Below, one piece after another: positions 15,380 to 22,948 of a DNA stretch of 23,967 nt (its first letter is position 1; each line of letters opens with the position of its first letter). The notes beneath the pieces are model-generated. The model was not told where the DNA came from, made no database searches, and saw only the letters and a program-made list of their open reading frames with translations. Source of the stretch: an uncultured Novosphingobium sp. (lineage in GTDB: Bacteria; Pseudomonadota; Alphaproteobacteria; Sphingomonadales; Sphingomonadaceae). The position numbers were made by a program, and so were the translations under genes. The DNA is taken from contig CAMPIM010000051.1 in NCBI GenBank assembly GCA_946886365.1, positions 1 through 23,967 on the forward strand. Direction: 5' to 3'.

Positions 15380-16303
15380 ATGGAAGACCGGTCGATGGAT
15401 TGGAAAACATACGAAACCTATATGAATGACGGGTATAAGCGGCCTGAATCCATCAGCAGTGAGCTGACCAGCACGTCGCCTTATCTGAATGACTATCGGA
15501 TTCGAGAGTGGACCGTCACGCAGTCGCTACGGCGCAATGGCCCCGATATGCCGGTGACGTTCGGTCAGCCTGAGCTGAATGTTGCGCTGGAGCAGGCGCA
15601 GGATCATGAATATATCAATCAATTGTTCGAAGAGGCTCGGAAGGATTGGCCAGAACTAGACCAGTTTCTCGAAGAGCGCTACATGTCGCGTTGGCTAAAG
15701 AAGGATCTGGAGAACTGTCCAAAAGGTTCATTGGGAAACGTCGTATGGGCTCATTTCGATAAATATGGTTATGACAATACCATGTCGAGCATGGCGATGC
15801 CTATCAGGAACCATTATGAATATTTCCGTCGCCGGAAGGTGGAAATCCATGATTTCATGCATGTTTTGACTGGGGCGGGCTTTGATTACATCGCCGAGGG
15901 TATACCCAATTTCATCCACTTCGGCAGCTTTCATAAATATTTCAAGCCGGAACTGGCGCATCAATTGACGCTCAGCAACATGTTCCTGTTCTTCCCATTC
16001 TTCTTCCGTTCATCGATTCATTATGCAGAAGGTTTCCCCTGGTTCTGGGAATCGATGAACAGAGGGGTCGAAATCGGTAAGCAGTCCGGGACGTACTTCC
16101 TTAAGAAGATCGAGGATTATCTGCATCTTTCGGTCGAGGAAGCGCGCGACGCGCTCGAAATCCGCGGCGCCTTTGATCTCGATTTTGAAGAGTGGAAGCG
16201 CCGGTCGGATATTGTGATGGAAGGCGGCCAATCCAAGACGGAAACCATGGCCGCTCAGCGCGCGGAAATGATCAGGAACCTGACGGCTCAAGCCGCCGAG
16301 TAA
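15380..16303 (+). CDS. Coq4-family protein
   Basis: A 307-residue mostly helical protein with the exact Coq4 signature HDxxH-x11-E (H157, D158, H161, E173 in IHDFMHVLTG...IAE), the metal site of ubiquinone-biosynthesis Coq4 proteins. In ubiquinone biosynthesis Coq4 acts on the C1 position of the ring. This member is longer than the 220-260 residues usual for the family, with a hydrophobic, aromatic-rich patch near 200-215 (LSNMFLFFPFFF) that could bind a lipid or membrane. The ATG at 15380 is preferred to the upstream ATG at 15272 because AGAGGA lies nine bases before it. Its place in an acyl-CoA catabolic cluster rather than with ubi genes suggests a paralogue with a lipid-like substrate or carrier role; that is inference. 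A strong hairpin follows the gene. Confidence 0.8.
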   Translation: MEDRSMDWKTYETYMNDGYKRPESISSELTSTSPYLNDYRIREWTVTQSLRRNGPDMPVTFGQPELNVALEQAQDHEYINQLFEEARKDWPELDQFLEERYMSRWLKKDLENCPKGSLGNVVWAHFDKYGYDNTMSSMAMPIRNHYEYFRRRKVEIHDFMHVLTGAGFDYIAEGIPNFIHFGSFHKYFKPELAHQLTLSNMFLFFPFFFRSSIHYAEGFPWFWESMNRGVEIGKQSGTYFLKKIEDYLHLSVEEARDALEIRGAFDLDFEEWKRRSDIVMEGGQSKTETMAAQRAEMIRNLTAQAAE

Positions 16304-16312
16304 CGGATCGCC

Positions 16313-16351
16313 ATCGAGGTGAGGTGTTCCTTCGGCACAACTCACCTCGAT
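16313..16351 (+). terminator. Strong hairpin after the Coq4-family gene
   Basis: A perfect 11-bp stem, ATCGAGGTGAG (16313-16323) and CTCACCTCGAT (16341-16351), is followed by CTTTCT. It begins ten bases after the stop codon. It probably ends or attenuates transcription ahead of the DUF35 gene, whose ATG is only 18 bases beyond. Confidence 0.65.
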
Positions 16352-16368
16352 CTTTCTGCGTGCCTAGG

Positions 16369-16749
16369 ATGAAAGAACAGGCTCTGAGTCCACAGGAAAG
16401 GTTCGATGCCTATTTAAGGCAGGGTCGATTCATGATCCAGCAGGCGCGGGGAAGTGGCGCTTGTATATTCTATCCGCGTGTGGCTGAACCCGGTTCGGGC
16501 GATCAGGACCTGATATGGGTAGAGGCGAGCGGAATTGGGGTGGTCTACGCGACGACCATCATTCGGCCCCGTCCGCCGGAAGAGCCCTATAATATTGCGT
16601 TGGTGACCCTGTCGGAAGGGCCGCGCATGATGTCACGCATTGACGGCATCGATCCGCATGATGTCCAGATCGACATGGTTGTTCGCGCTGAGATCATCGT
16701 TGAGGCCGACAAACCACTGCTGGTCTTTCGGCCTGAGCAACAAGACTGA
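16369..16749 (+). CDS. DUF35-family OB-fold protein without a zinc ribbon
   Basis: A 126-residue DUF35 protein. Such proteins usually join an N-terminal zinc ribbon with an OB fold and pair with thiolase-fold enzymes, binding the acyl-CoA end. Seen here: an N-terminal helix (ERFDAYLRQGRFMIQ), the FYPRV strand at the ribbon position, and the OB fold with WVEASGIGVVYATTI, NIALVTLSEGPRMMSRI and a C-terminal LLVFRPE strand. The CxxC pairs normally flanking FYPR are absent (only one cysteine, in GACIFYPR), so no zinc should be bound. The stop overlaps the thiolase start (TGATG at 16747-16751), which implies tight coupling and a complex. It is related in layout to the ChsH2 DUF35 part that pairs with Ltp2 in steroid side-chain degradation; substrate unknown. 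Confidence 0.85.
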   Translation: MKEQALSPQERFDAYLRQGRFMIQQARGSGACIFYPRVAEPGSGDQDLIWVEASGIGVVYATTIIRPRPPEEPYNIALVTLSEGPRMMSRIDGIDPHDVQIDMVVRAEIIVEADKPLLVFRPEQQD

Positions 16750-17906
16750 TGGCCGAAGCGTCGCTTCGAGCGAAGGCCGCAATCGTCGGCGCGGCGACAT
16801 TCGGTCTTGGCATCGCGCCGGGCTATGGCGCGATCGATCTGGCCGCGAAAGCGGCGCTTTTGGCTCTGGCCGACGCTGATCTTCGTCCGCGGGACGTCGA
16901 TGCGCTGTTCGTCTGCTTGCCCCAGGACTTTCTTTCGGGGCTCTCGGTGGCCGAATATCTGGGGATCGATCCCGTCATTAGCGACAATAACCGCACCGGA
17001 GGATCGGCCTTCCTCACCCACGTCGAAATGGCGGCCATGGCTCTGAATGCAGGCTTATGTGACGTCGCCCTCATCGCATATGGCAGCAACCAGCGCAGCG
17101 CGTCCGGCAAATTGGTTGGCGCAACTGCAACGACAAACGATCTGGAGACGCGCTACCGCCCGCTCGTGCCGGTGAGCGCATACGCGCTGGCTGCATCGCG
17201 GCACATGCACGTCTATGGGACCACGCGGTCGCAACTGGCGGAGGTCGCAGTCGCGGCACGGAGTTGGGCTGCGCTTAACCCGGACGCGTTCATGCGGGAT
17301 CCCTTGACTGTTGACGATTGCCTGTCATCGCGCATGATTTCCGATCCGCTGACTGTCAGCGACTGCTGCCTGGTGACTGACGGGGCAGGGGCCATTGTGA
17401 TGACGCGAGCGGAGCGGGCCAGGTCGATGCCACGGCCGCCTGTCTATGTTCTGGGCACCGGGTCAGCCACGACCCATCGCGAAATATCGTCCATGCCCGA
17501 TCTGACTGTCACAGGCGCGGTCGACTCCGGCAAACGCGCCTATATGCAGGCCCGTCTCGGCCCGGATGATGTCGACATGGTGCAGCTATATGATGCCTTC
17601 ACCATCAACCCGATCCTGTTTCTGGAAGATCTGGGCTTTTGCCCAAAGGGCGAAGGCGGGCGATTTGTCGAAAAAGGAGCGTTGGCCCCCGGCGGCGTCC
17701 TGCCTGTGAACACCAACGGCGGCGGCTTGTCCTGCGTTCACCCTGGCATGTACGGCATATTCACCCTGATCGAGGCCACGCAGCAGATTCGGCGCGAATG
17801 CGGCGCGCGTCAGCTCGACAAAGCCGACGTTGCGCTCTGCCACGGCAATGGTGGGTCATTGTCGCATCAGGCTACCGTGATCCTGGGATCTGGGGCGGCT
17901 GTGTAG
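16749..17906 (+). CDS. Thiolase-fold protein of the SCP2/lipid-transfer (Ltp) type, lacking the nucleophilic cysteine
   Basis: A 385-residue thiolase-fold enzyme. The family order is intact: N-terminal AAIVGAATFG (10-19), NNRTGGSAFLTHV (80-92), LIAYGSNQRS (108-117), YDAFTINPILFLEDLGF (281-297), NTNGGGLSCVHPGMYG (321-336) and CHGNGG (364-369). At the position of the classical nucleophilic Cys the sequence reads GGSA (S86), so thiolysis by the usual mechanism is unlikely. This resembles the Ltp2-like aldolases that cleave beta-hydroxy acyl-CoA side chains with the help of a DUF35 partner; the tyrosine-aspartate pair Y281-D282 and C329/H331 are candidate active-site residues. The start overlaps the DUF35 stop by one base. 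The 3' end faces the TetR gene. Likely role: retro-aldol cleavage of a branched or cyclic CoA thioester; substrate is not visible. Confidence 0.85.
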   Translation: MAEASLRAKAAIVGAATFGLGIAPGYGAIDLAAKAALLALADADLRPRDVDALFVCLPQDFLSGLSVAEYLGIDPVISDNNRTGGSAFLTHVEMAAMALNAGLCDVALIAYGSNQRSASGKLVGATATTNDLETRYRPLVPVSAYALAASRHMHVYGTTRSQLAEVAVAARSWAALNPDAFMRDPLTVDDCLSSRMISDPLTVSDCCLVTDGAGAIVMTRAERARSMPRPPVYVLGTGSATTHREISSMPDLTVTGAVDSGKRAYMQARLGPDDVDMVQLYDAFTINPILFLEDLGFCPKGEGGRFVEKGALAPGGVLPVNTNGGGLSCVHPGMYGIFTLIEATQQIRRECGARQLDKADVALCHGNGGSLSHQATVILGSGAAV

Positions 17907-17942
17907 CCTGTTGCGATCCGGAGACGGCGCTGAGTTTACGCC

Positions 17943-18680
17943 CTAGGAAGCCGCGCCCGCTTCTTCCTGTAGTGCCTGAATCTGGGCGATGACCCGATCG
18001 ACCAACGCGAAGCGGTCCTGACCAGGCGATTGGGGCTGTAGCGACGCGATCACGAAAGCGGCACTGTCCCGTGCAAGATCATGCGGAGTAATCGGGCCAC
18101 CAGGCTTGTACCAGCGGATATAGGACGTGATCACGCCCAATATGGTGAAGCTGGACATCCGCTGATCAATTCCTGCATCGAAAATGTTCGCCGCCATGCC
18201 CCGGCTGATGATTGATCGCAGATAGGCTTGATAAGCATCGCGTTCAGCAAATATCTGCTCACGCTTATCGGGCGCCAGATGTTTGGCATCCTGAATGATG
18301 ACGATGCCACGGTGAATGCGATCGGGAACGGCATTGAGCAAGATGTGGCCGTAGCAGAAGGCGATAAGCTGTTCGGCGGGACTGGACGCGAAATGATCGC
18401 AGAGCCGCATATTTTCGGCCAGTCCTTCGCTGCCGACCTTGATAACCTCGTAGAGCAAATCCTCCTTCGAGGATATATAGTGGTAGAGGCTGCCCTTCAA
18501 CACACCGACCGCGTCGGCGATATCGTTAAGACTTGTCCCATTGAACCCGCGTTCGGAAAAGAGTTCACCCGCGATCAGGACGATGTCTTCGAAACGGCGC
18601 TCACCATTGCCGGTCTTGGGCGCTCTAACTCTGCGCTGCAAGGGCCGTGCTGCCGCCGTCTCTTTCGTTTTGTTCTTCAT
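17943..18680 (-). CDS. TetR/AcrR-family transcriptional regulator
   Basis: A 245-residue repressor-type regulator. The first 27 residues are basic and polar; the DNA-binding domain follows (residues about 29-78): ERRFEDIVLIAGELFSERGF, then the recognition region TSLNDIADAVGVLKGSLYHY and SKEDLLYEV. The C-terminal domain (about 85-245) is helical, for ligand binding and dimerisation. The ATG at 18680 is chosen because upstream codons in the frame look non-coding and GGTGGG immediately precedes it. The HTH resembles fatty-acid and steroid regulators that sense acyl-CoA thioesters, fitting its place between two acyl-CoA gene groups. It is convergent with the thiolase gene and downstream of the six-gene operon on the same strand, with its own likely promoter in 18681-18780. 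Confidence 0.9.
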   Translation of the reverse strand: MKNKTKETAAARPLQRRVRAPKTGNGERRFEDIVLIAGELFSERGFNGTSLNDIADAVGVLKGSLYHYISSKEDLLYEVIKVGSEGLAENMRLCDHFASSPAEQLIAFCYGHILLNAVPDRIHRGIVIIQDAKHLAPDKREQIFAERDAYQAYLRSIISRGMAANIFDAGIDQRMSSFTILGVITSYIRWYKPGGPITPHDLARDSAAFVIASLQPQSPGQDRFALVDRVIAQIQALQEEAGAAS

Positions 18681-18780
18681 CCCACCAATAGTCCCAGAAT
18701 GCCGTATTGCGGCTTTGCTACACGAGAGCGCTGCCACACGCCAGCACCTGCCATCATTGCGCAGTCAATATCATGGAAGC

Positions 18781-19062
18781 TCAGCGGACATCATCCATGA
18801 AGCGGGCAAGGGCGAGGTCCAGGGTGGTCACGGCACCGGCGTCGTGAGTGGTTAGTTCCACCTCTACCCGGTTGTAAACATTGCTCCATTCAGGATGGTG
18901 ATCCAGTTTTTCCGCCTGCACACCCACGCATGTCATGAAACAGAGCGCGCGTGCGAAATCGTCAAAAATGAAACTCTTGCCGATCGCCGTCCCATCCCGC
19001 TTCACCGTCCATCCTGACAGCTGTGTTACCGCGTGCGCGGCGTCGATCTTTTCAAAACGCAT
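18781..19062 (-). CDS. phhB: Pterin-4a-carbinolamine dehydratase
   Basis: A 93-residue protein of the PCD/DCoH family, the usual length. It dehydrates the 4a-hydroxy-pterin made when aromatic amino acid hydroxylases use tetrahydropterin, so the cofactor can be reduced again. The active-site motif is complete: LDHHPEWSNVYNRVEVEL (53-70) with H55, H56 and P57, and the later H73 in TTHD. A ribosome site AAAGGA precedes the ATG at 19062. It is the last gene of the leftward operon, 23 bases after GTP cyclohydrolase I. No pterin-dependent hydroxylase is in the window, so the partner must be elsewhere. Symbol by family similarity. Confidence 0.93.
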   Translation of the reverse strand: MRFEKIDAAHAVTQLSGWTVKRDGTAIGKSFIFDDFARALCFMTCVGVQAEKLDHHPEWSNVYNRVEVELTTHDAGAVTTLDLALARFMDDVR

Positions 19063-19085
19063 CGTCGCATCCTTTCAATTGCATG

Positions 19086-19676
19086 TTACAGTCCGATCAG
19101 GGCCATGATCTCACGCCGGGCCTTTTCATCGTCGCGGAACACACCCATCATGCGGCTGGTCGTCATCTGGACGCCGGGCGTGTTGACGCCACGCGCCGTC
19201 ATGCAGGCATGGCTCGCCTGAATGACCACCGCCACGCCCAGCGGCTTGAGGTTTTCCCAGATGCAATCGGCAATTTCTGCCGTCAGCCTCTCCTGCACCT
19301 GAAGGCGTTTGGCAAAGCCATGCAGAACGCGGGCAAGTTTGGAGATGCCCACGACGCGGTTGCGGGGCAGATAGGCGATATGAGCGGTGCCGATGATGGG
19401 CGCCATATGATGTTCACAGTGCGACTGAAACGGGATGTCGCGCAACAGCACGATCTCGTCATAGCCGCCTACTTCGTCGAAGGTCCGCGTCAGATGATGC
19501 GACGGGTCTTCATGATAGCCGCCGAAATATTCGCGCCACGCTTTCGCAACGCGTGCGGGCGTATCGACCAGACCCTCCCGTTCCGGATCGTCCCCAGCCC
19601 AGCCGATCAGCGTGCGAACGGCCTGCTTCACTTCGGAGGGGATGTGCGCTGCATCCATCGGTGATTGTGTCGCCAT
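19086..19676 (-). CDS. folE: GTP cyclohydrolase I
   Basis: A 196-residue enzyme that converts GTP to 7,8-dihydroneopterin triphosphate, the first step of folate and tetrahydropterin synthesis. Catalytic zinc ligands are visible: C87 and H90 in QSHCEHHM, and C158 in ASHACMTARG. Other family marks are EGLVDTPARVAKAW (34-47), GISKLARV (110-117) and the C-terminal RTSRMMGVF-like TTSRMMGVF (172-180). The longer frame back to 19925 is rejected because it overlaps the coding end of the CoA-ester lyase and has no family character before the ATG at 19676. The start lies eight bases after the stop of the lyase, so the gene is part of the operon, next to pterin carbinolamine dehydratase. Whether it is a second copy beside a housekeeping folE cannot be seen here. 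Confidence 0.95.
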   Translation of the reverse strand: MATQSPMDAAHIPSEVKQAVRTLIGWAGDDPEREGLVDTPARVAKAWREYFGGYHEDPSHHLTRTFDEVGGYDEIVLLRDIPFQSHCEHHMAPIIGTAHIAYLPRNRVVGISKLARVLHGFAKRLQVQERLTAEIADCIWENLKPLGVAVVIQASHACMTARGVNTPGVQMTTSRMMGVFRDDEKARREIMALIGL

Positions 19677-19684
19677 GATCGATC

Positions 19685-20677
19685 TCAGCTGAAAAATGCG
19701 GACAGAGCAGGGCCGGGGATGGCCGCGCCGGTGACTTTGGCGCGCTGAAGGGCGCTCCAGAAATAGCGATAGGTCGCGCGGTCGTGCAGTTCGCCCTGAT
19801 ATTGGATCGGCCCCCAATCGGCCTGCTGCGCCGCAATCAGGATGGCAGCTGCGTCCTCGATTTCCGAATGGTCGGGGCGCATGGCTTCGACGATGGGCAG
19901 GATTTGCGCGGGATAGATGCTCCACATGCGCTGGAATCCGAAATCGTCACGCGCGCGGCGTGCGTCGGCGTGGATGCGATCGACGTCCTTCAAGTCCAGG
20001 CAGACATTATGGGCCGGTATCAGACCGGCTCCCAGGGCGGCAGCGGTCACTTCCGCCTTGGCGCGTGCGAGCAGGCGATGTTCGAACTGGCCCGGTGACC
20101 GCATGGCCGACGCCGGGATTGCGCCATTATGCGCGCTGACGAAGTCCATGAGGCCGAAGTCCAGCACCTGCATCCATGGTAGCGCCGCGATCGCCCTGAC
20201 ATCCGCCAATGCGCCATGCGTTTCGATGAGGGCGTGGATCGGGATGGTCCGCTGGATCCCCCGGCTGGCGCAACCCTGGCGGATATAGTCGATGACTCCG
20301 GCCAACTGGCCTGCGGACGTGGCTTTGGGCACGGTGATATAGGCGACTTCGTTGCCTGCGCCTGACAGGATGATATCGACATCGGCACGCCAATGGTCGT
20401 GGGAGGGATCATGGATGCGGATGCCCGCCTGATGATAGCGATTTTCCGGCGACGCGATCATGGAGGCGACCATCTTGGCATGTTCGGTTTCAGTGCCGGT
20501 CGCCGCGCCATCTTCACAGTCGCAGGTGATGTCGAAGATCGGACCATGCTGTTCCTGAAGCTGGAAAGCCTTGGCGATCAGCTTTTCGCTTCCCGCGAAA
20601 TGTTCGCAACTGGCGATCGTCGGGAATGACTTTTCGCCGTTGAACAGGGCCTGGTCGGGATGAAGGGCTTTGGACAT
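19685..20677 (-). CDS. CitE/HpcH-type CoA-ester lyase (malyl-/citramalyl-CoA lyase family)
   Basis: A 330-residue TIM-barrel enzyme of the CitE-like group that splits or forms beta-hydroxyacyl-CoA thioesters, for example citramalyl-CoA to acetyl-CoA and pyruvate, or methylmalyl-CoA to propionyl-CoA and glyoxylate. Visible sites are DCEDGA (53-58), the substrate arginine in GIRIHD (R87), a lysine after the strand ITVPK (K118), and metal ligands E152 in ALIETHGAL and D178 in GLMDFVSAHNG. It is a longer variant with a C-terminal helical part (260-330). A ribosome site AAAGG lies seven bases before the ATG at 20677. It is preceded by a mesaconyl-CoA-hydratase-like MaoC gene and a CoA transferase, which together suggest a C4-C5 dicarboxylyl-CoA route. 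The exact substrate is inference. Confidence 0.87.
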   Translation of the reverse strand: MSKALHPDQALFNGEKSFPTIASCEHFAGSEKLIAKAFQLQEQHGPIFDITCDCEDGAATGTETEHAKMVASMIASPENRYHQAGIRIHDPSHDHWRADVDIILSGAGNEVAYITVPKATSAGQLAGVIDYIRQGCASRGIQRTIPIHALIETHGALADVRAIAALPWMQVLDFGLMDFVSAHNGAIPASAMRSPGQFEHRLLARAKAEVTAAALGAGLIPAHNVCLDLKDVDRIHADARRARDDFGFQRMWSIYPAQILPIVEAMRPDHSEIEDAAAILIAAQQADWGPIQYQGELHDRATYRYFWSALQRAKVTGAAIPGPALSAFFS

Positions 20678-20709
20678 GGACTAGCCTTTATGGTCGGGGA
20701 GTTGGGGCG

Positions 20710-21765
20710 TCATGCTGGCCGACGGGGCAGCAGGACGCTGTGATCGAGATCGAGGACGACATTGGGATGATTGCGCAGTGTTGCGGCGTCTCCGTCCCAT
20801 TCGAAATCGGAAGGCGGCAGGTCGCGCAGCCCGATCAGCCGGAGCCGCAGCACGCCGACATCGGTTCGATCTGGCAGCGGCATGACGTCGATGACCTGCG
20901 TCACGCTGTAGAGTGTGTCGCCCGCAAAGGTGGGTGCAACATGCGATCCGCCGTTGATGGCGAGGATTGCGAGGATATTTTCCAGCCCGTCACACGCCAG
21001 CGCGCGGCAAATCGACATGACGTGGCCGCCATAGACCAGCCGACGGCCATGCCGCGTGCCGCGCATCATCATGCCGTCAAAATGCACTCTGGCATCATTT
21101 TGGTAGAGGCGTGTGGCAGACATATGGTCGGCCTCTTCCACCGTCATGCCTGCACCATGATCCAGCCGCTGGCCCGGCGTGTAATCCTCCCAGCAAGAGG
21201 TCGAACCGGTTGCGCGGCTGAGGAGGTTCAGATCGATATGTCCTGTCGATAGGGTCAGTCGCTCGGCAGGGACGAAGGGGGGAAGGTCGGGGCGGACGTC
21301 CGTGCCGTCTCCGGGTCCGGCATTTCGTTTCCGCACCAGCACCCAGCGAATCCAAGTCAGAACGGGCTGGTCATTCTGGTTCACGGCTTCGGATCGGACA
21401 TAGACGACGCCGCTGTCGCCGCCGCTTGTTTCGCGCAGGCCAATCACGATGGAACTGGCCGCCAGCGTGTCGCCATCATAGGCCGGGGTCAGGAACCGCA
21501 CATCGGCATAGCCCAGATTGGCGACGGCATTGAGCGAGATGTCCGTCACCGTCTTTCCGAACACCAGATTGAAGACGAGCAGATCATCGAGCGGACGCGC
21601 CCGGTGCCCGAGGCTGATCGCGAGTGGGGCGGAGGACATGAGCGGGTTGCGCGTGCCGGTGAGCGCGACATAAAGGCTCGCATCGGCATCGGTTACGGTG
21701 CGGGGCAGCGGATGCTGGAACCGCTGGCCGACATGAAAATCCTCAAAGAAATTGCCGCGTGACAT
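20710..21765 (-). CDS. Double-hotdog MaoC-family hydratase, mesaconyl-CoA hydratase-like
   Basis: A 351-residue protein with two MaoC/hotdog domains, the length of mesaconyl-CoA (beta-methylmalyl-CoA) hydratases. Domain one (about 1-150) opens with the characteristic FFEDFHVGQRFQHPLPRTVT and contains FLTPAYDGDTL; domain two (about 190-330) has the hydratase site YQNDARVHFD and the GDTL loop near the end (FAGDTLYSV). This arrangement is typical of the enzyme that hydrates mesaconyl-CoA to methylmalyl-CoA in the ethylmalonyl-CoA and 3-hydroxypropionate routes. GGAG lies eight bases before the ATG at 21765, inside the end region of the CoA transferase gene, whose stop is six bases upstream. It is followed after 32 bases by the CoA-ester lyase gene. 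The reaction fits the neighbours; related substrates such as itaconyl-CoA remain possible. Confidence 0.85.
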   Translation of the reverse strand: MSRGNFFEDFHVGQRFQHPLPRTVTDADASLYVALTGTRNPLMSSAPLAISLGHRARPLDDLLVFNLVFGKTVTDISLNAVANLGYADVRFLTPAYDGDTLAASSIVIGLRETSGGDSGVVYVRSEAVNQNDQPVLTWIRWVLVRKRNAGPGDGTDVRPDLPPFVPAERLTLSTGHIDLNLLSRATGSTSCWEDYTPGQRLDHGAGMTVEEADHMSATRLYQNDARVHFDGMMMRGTRHGRRLVYGGHVMSICRALACDGLENILAILAINGGSHVAPTFAGDTLYSVTQVIDVMPLPDRTDVGVLRLRLIGLRDLPPSDFEWDGDAATLRNHPNVVLDLDHSVLLPRRPA

Positions 21766-21771
21766 GCGCGA

Positions 21772-22935
21772 TTACTCCGATGCAGCCAAGGATGAGGCAG
21801 CGGGTTGGCGGGAATGGCATTCCCCAAGCCGGGGCGCGCGCATGACGATGCGAGGTTGCCTGTCGATGGTGAAGGGGCTGGGCACCATCTGCACGACGGT
21901 TTCGCCATCCACGATCGGGCTGAGCATGCCGTTTTCATGGAGCTGCGGGTCCGCCAGCACCTCGTCGGGCGATGCGATCTTCTGCCACAATACGCCTTCG
22001 CGGGCGAAACGGTCTTGCCAGTGGGCCAGTGGCTCTGCCGAGAACAACTGATCGAGTAACGGTATCAACGCCGAGCGGTTCTGGCGGATCGACCGAGCGG
22101 TCTTGAAATTCGGGTCGCTGGCAAGCTCGGGTCGGTCGATTGCCTCACACAGCCGAACGAAGCCACGCCGGGAATCGATCTCGGTCAGGAAGAACCAGCG
22201 CCCGTCACTCGCCTGATAGCTGTTGACCATGGGCGTGCGACAGTCGGTGCGCGGTTGCTGCGCTCCCATGCCGCCATGGACTGCCTGCACGGCCAAATCG
22301 CCGCTCATGATATAGGCGCCGGTCTGAAGCAGGGATGTTTCGACCATGCCGCCCTTGCCCGTCCATTCCCGCCGAAGCAGCGCCGAAACGATCCCGGCAT
22401 AGGCGGCGAGCGCCATCGCCATGTCGCCATAGCCGCCAGTGGGGACAGGTGGCGTCCCGCCCGGAACCAGCATCTGGTGCATGAGCCCGCTGCGCGCCCA
22501 GAAGCCGCCCACATCAAATACACCCGTCTCGCTCTGCGGCCCGCGCAGGCCAAGGCCGGTGATGGAGGCATAGATAAGCCGGGGGAAGCGCTCCATCACC
22601 GCTTCGGGAAAAAGCGACAGGCGTTGTAGCGAACCGGGCCGCAAATTGGTGATGAAGACGTCGGCATCGGCAAGCAGTCTGTCCAGCGTGTCGCGCCCAT
22701 CCGCCGTTGCAAGGTCCAGGACGATGCTGTCCTTGCCGCGATTGAGCAGCGAGAAGGTGGGGCTGCTCTTGTCGCTGCCCATCGCGCCCAGAAAATCGCG
22801 GCCGGGGTCGCCCGTCGCCGGTTCGACCTTGATGACCTCGGCGGAAAGGTCCGCCAGCAGGGCCGCGGCTCCCGGTGCGGCGAGCCAGCTTCCCAGCTCT
22901 ACCACCTTAAGACGCGGCCCTGTTCCTTCTCTCAT
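21772..22935 (-). CDS. CaiB/BaiF-type (family III) CoA transferase
   Basis: A 387-residue enzyme that moves CoA between carboxylic acids through an enzyme-bound anhydride. Family marks are KVVELGSWLAAPGAAALLAD (10-29), VIKVEPATGDPGR (34-46), FITNLRPGS (94-102), the catalytic aspartate D141 in GVFDVGGFWARSGLM, and GKGGMVETSLLQT. The start at 22935 is chosen over the longer frame to 22977 because TGA of the upstream gene is at 22949-22951 and AAGGA precedes the ATG by about nine bases. Family III members near MaoC and CitE genes include mesaconyl-CoA C1-C4 transferase (Mct) and succinyl-CoA:acid transferases. An Mct-like or acid-activating role is inference. Confidence 0.9.
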   Translation of the reverse strand: MREGTGPRLKVVELGSWLAAPGAAALLADLSAEVIKVEPATGDPGRDFLGAMGSDKSSPTFSLLNRGKDSIVLDLATADGRDTLDRLLADADVFITNLRPGSLQRLSLFPEAVMERFPRLIYASITGLGLRGPQSETGVFDVGGFWARSGLMHQMLVPGGTPPVPTGGYGDMAMALAAYAGIVSALLRREWTGKGGMVETSLLQTGAYIMSGDLAVQAVHGGMGAQQPRTDCRTPMVNSYQASDGRWFFLTEIDSRRGFVRLCEAIDRPELASDPNFKTARSIRQNRSALIPLLDQLFSAEPLAHWQDRFAREGVLWQKIASPDEVLADPQLHENGMLSPIVDGETVVQMVPSPFTIDRQPRIVMRAPRLGECHSRQPAASSLAASE

Positions 22936-22948
22936 CAGCGCCGATCCT

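Noticed and set aside
19677..19925. N-terminal extension of the GTP cyclohydrolase frame
   Set aside because: It overlaps the coding end of the CoA-ester lyase gene, is Arg/Pro/His-rich without family similarity, and GTP cyclohydrolase I has its normal length from the ATG at 19676.
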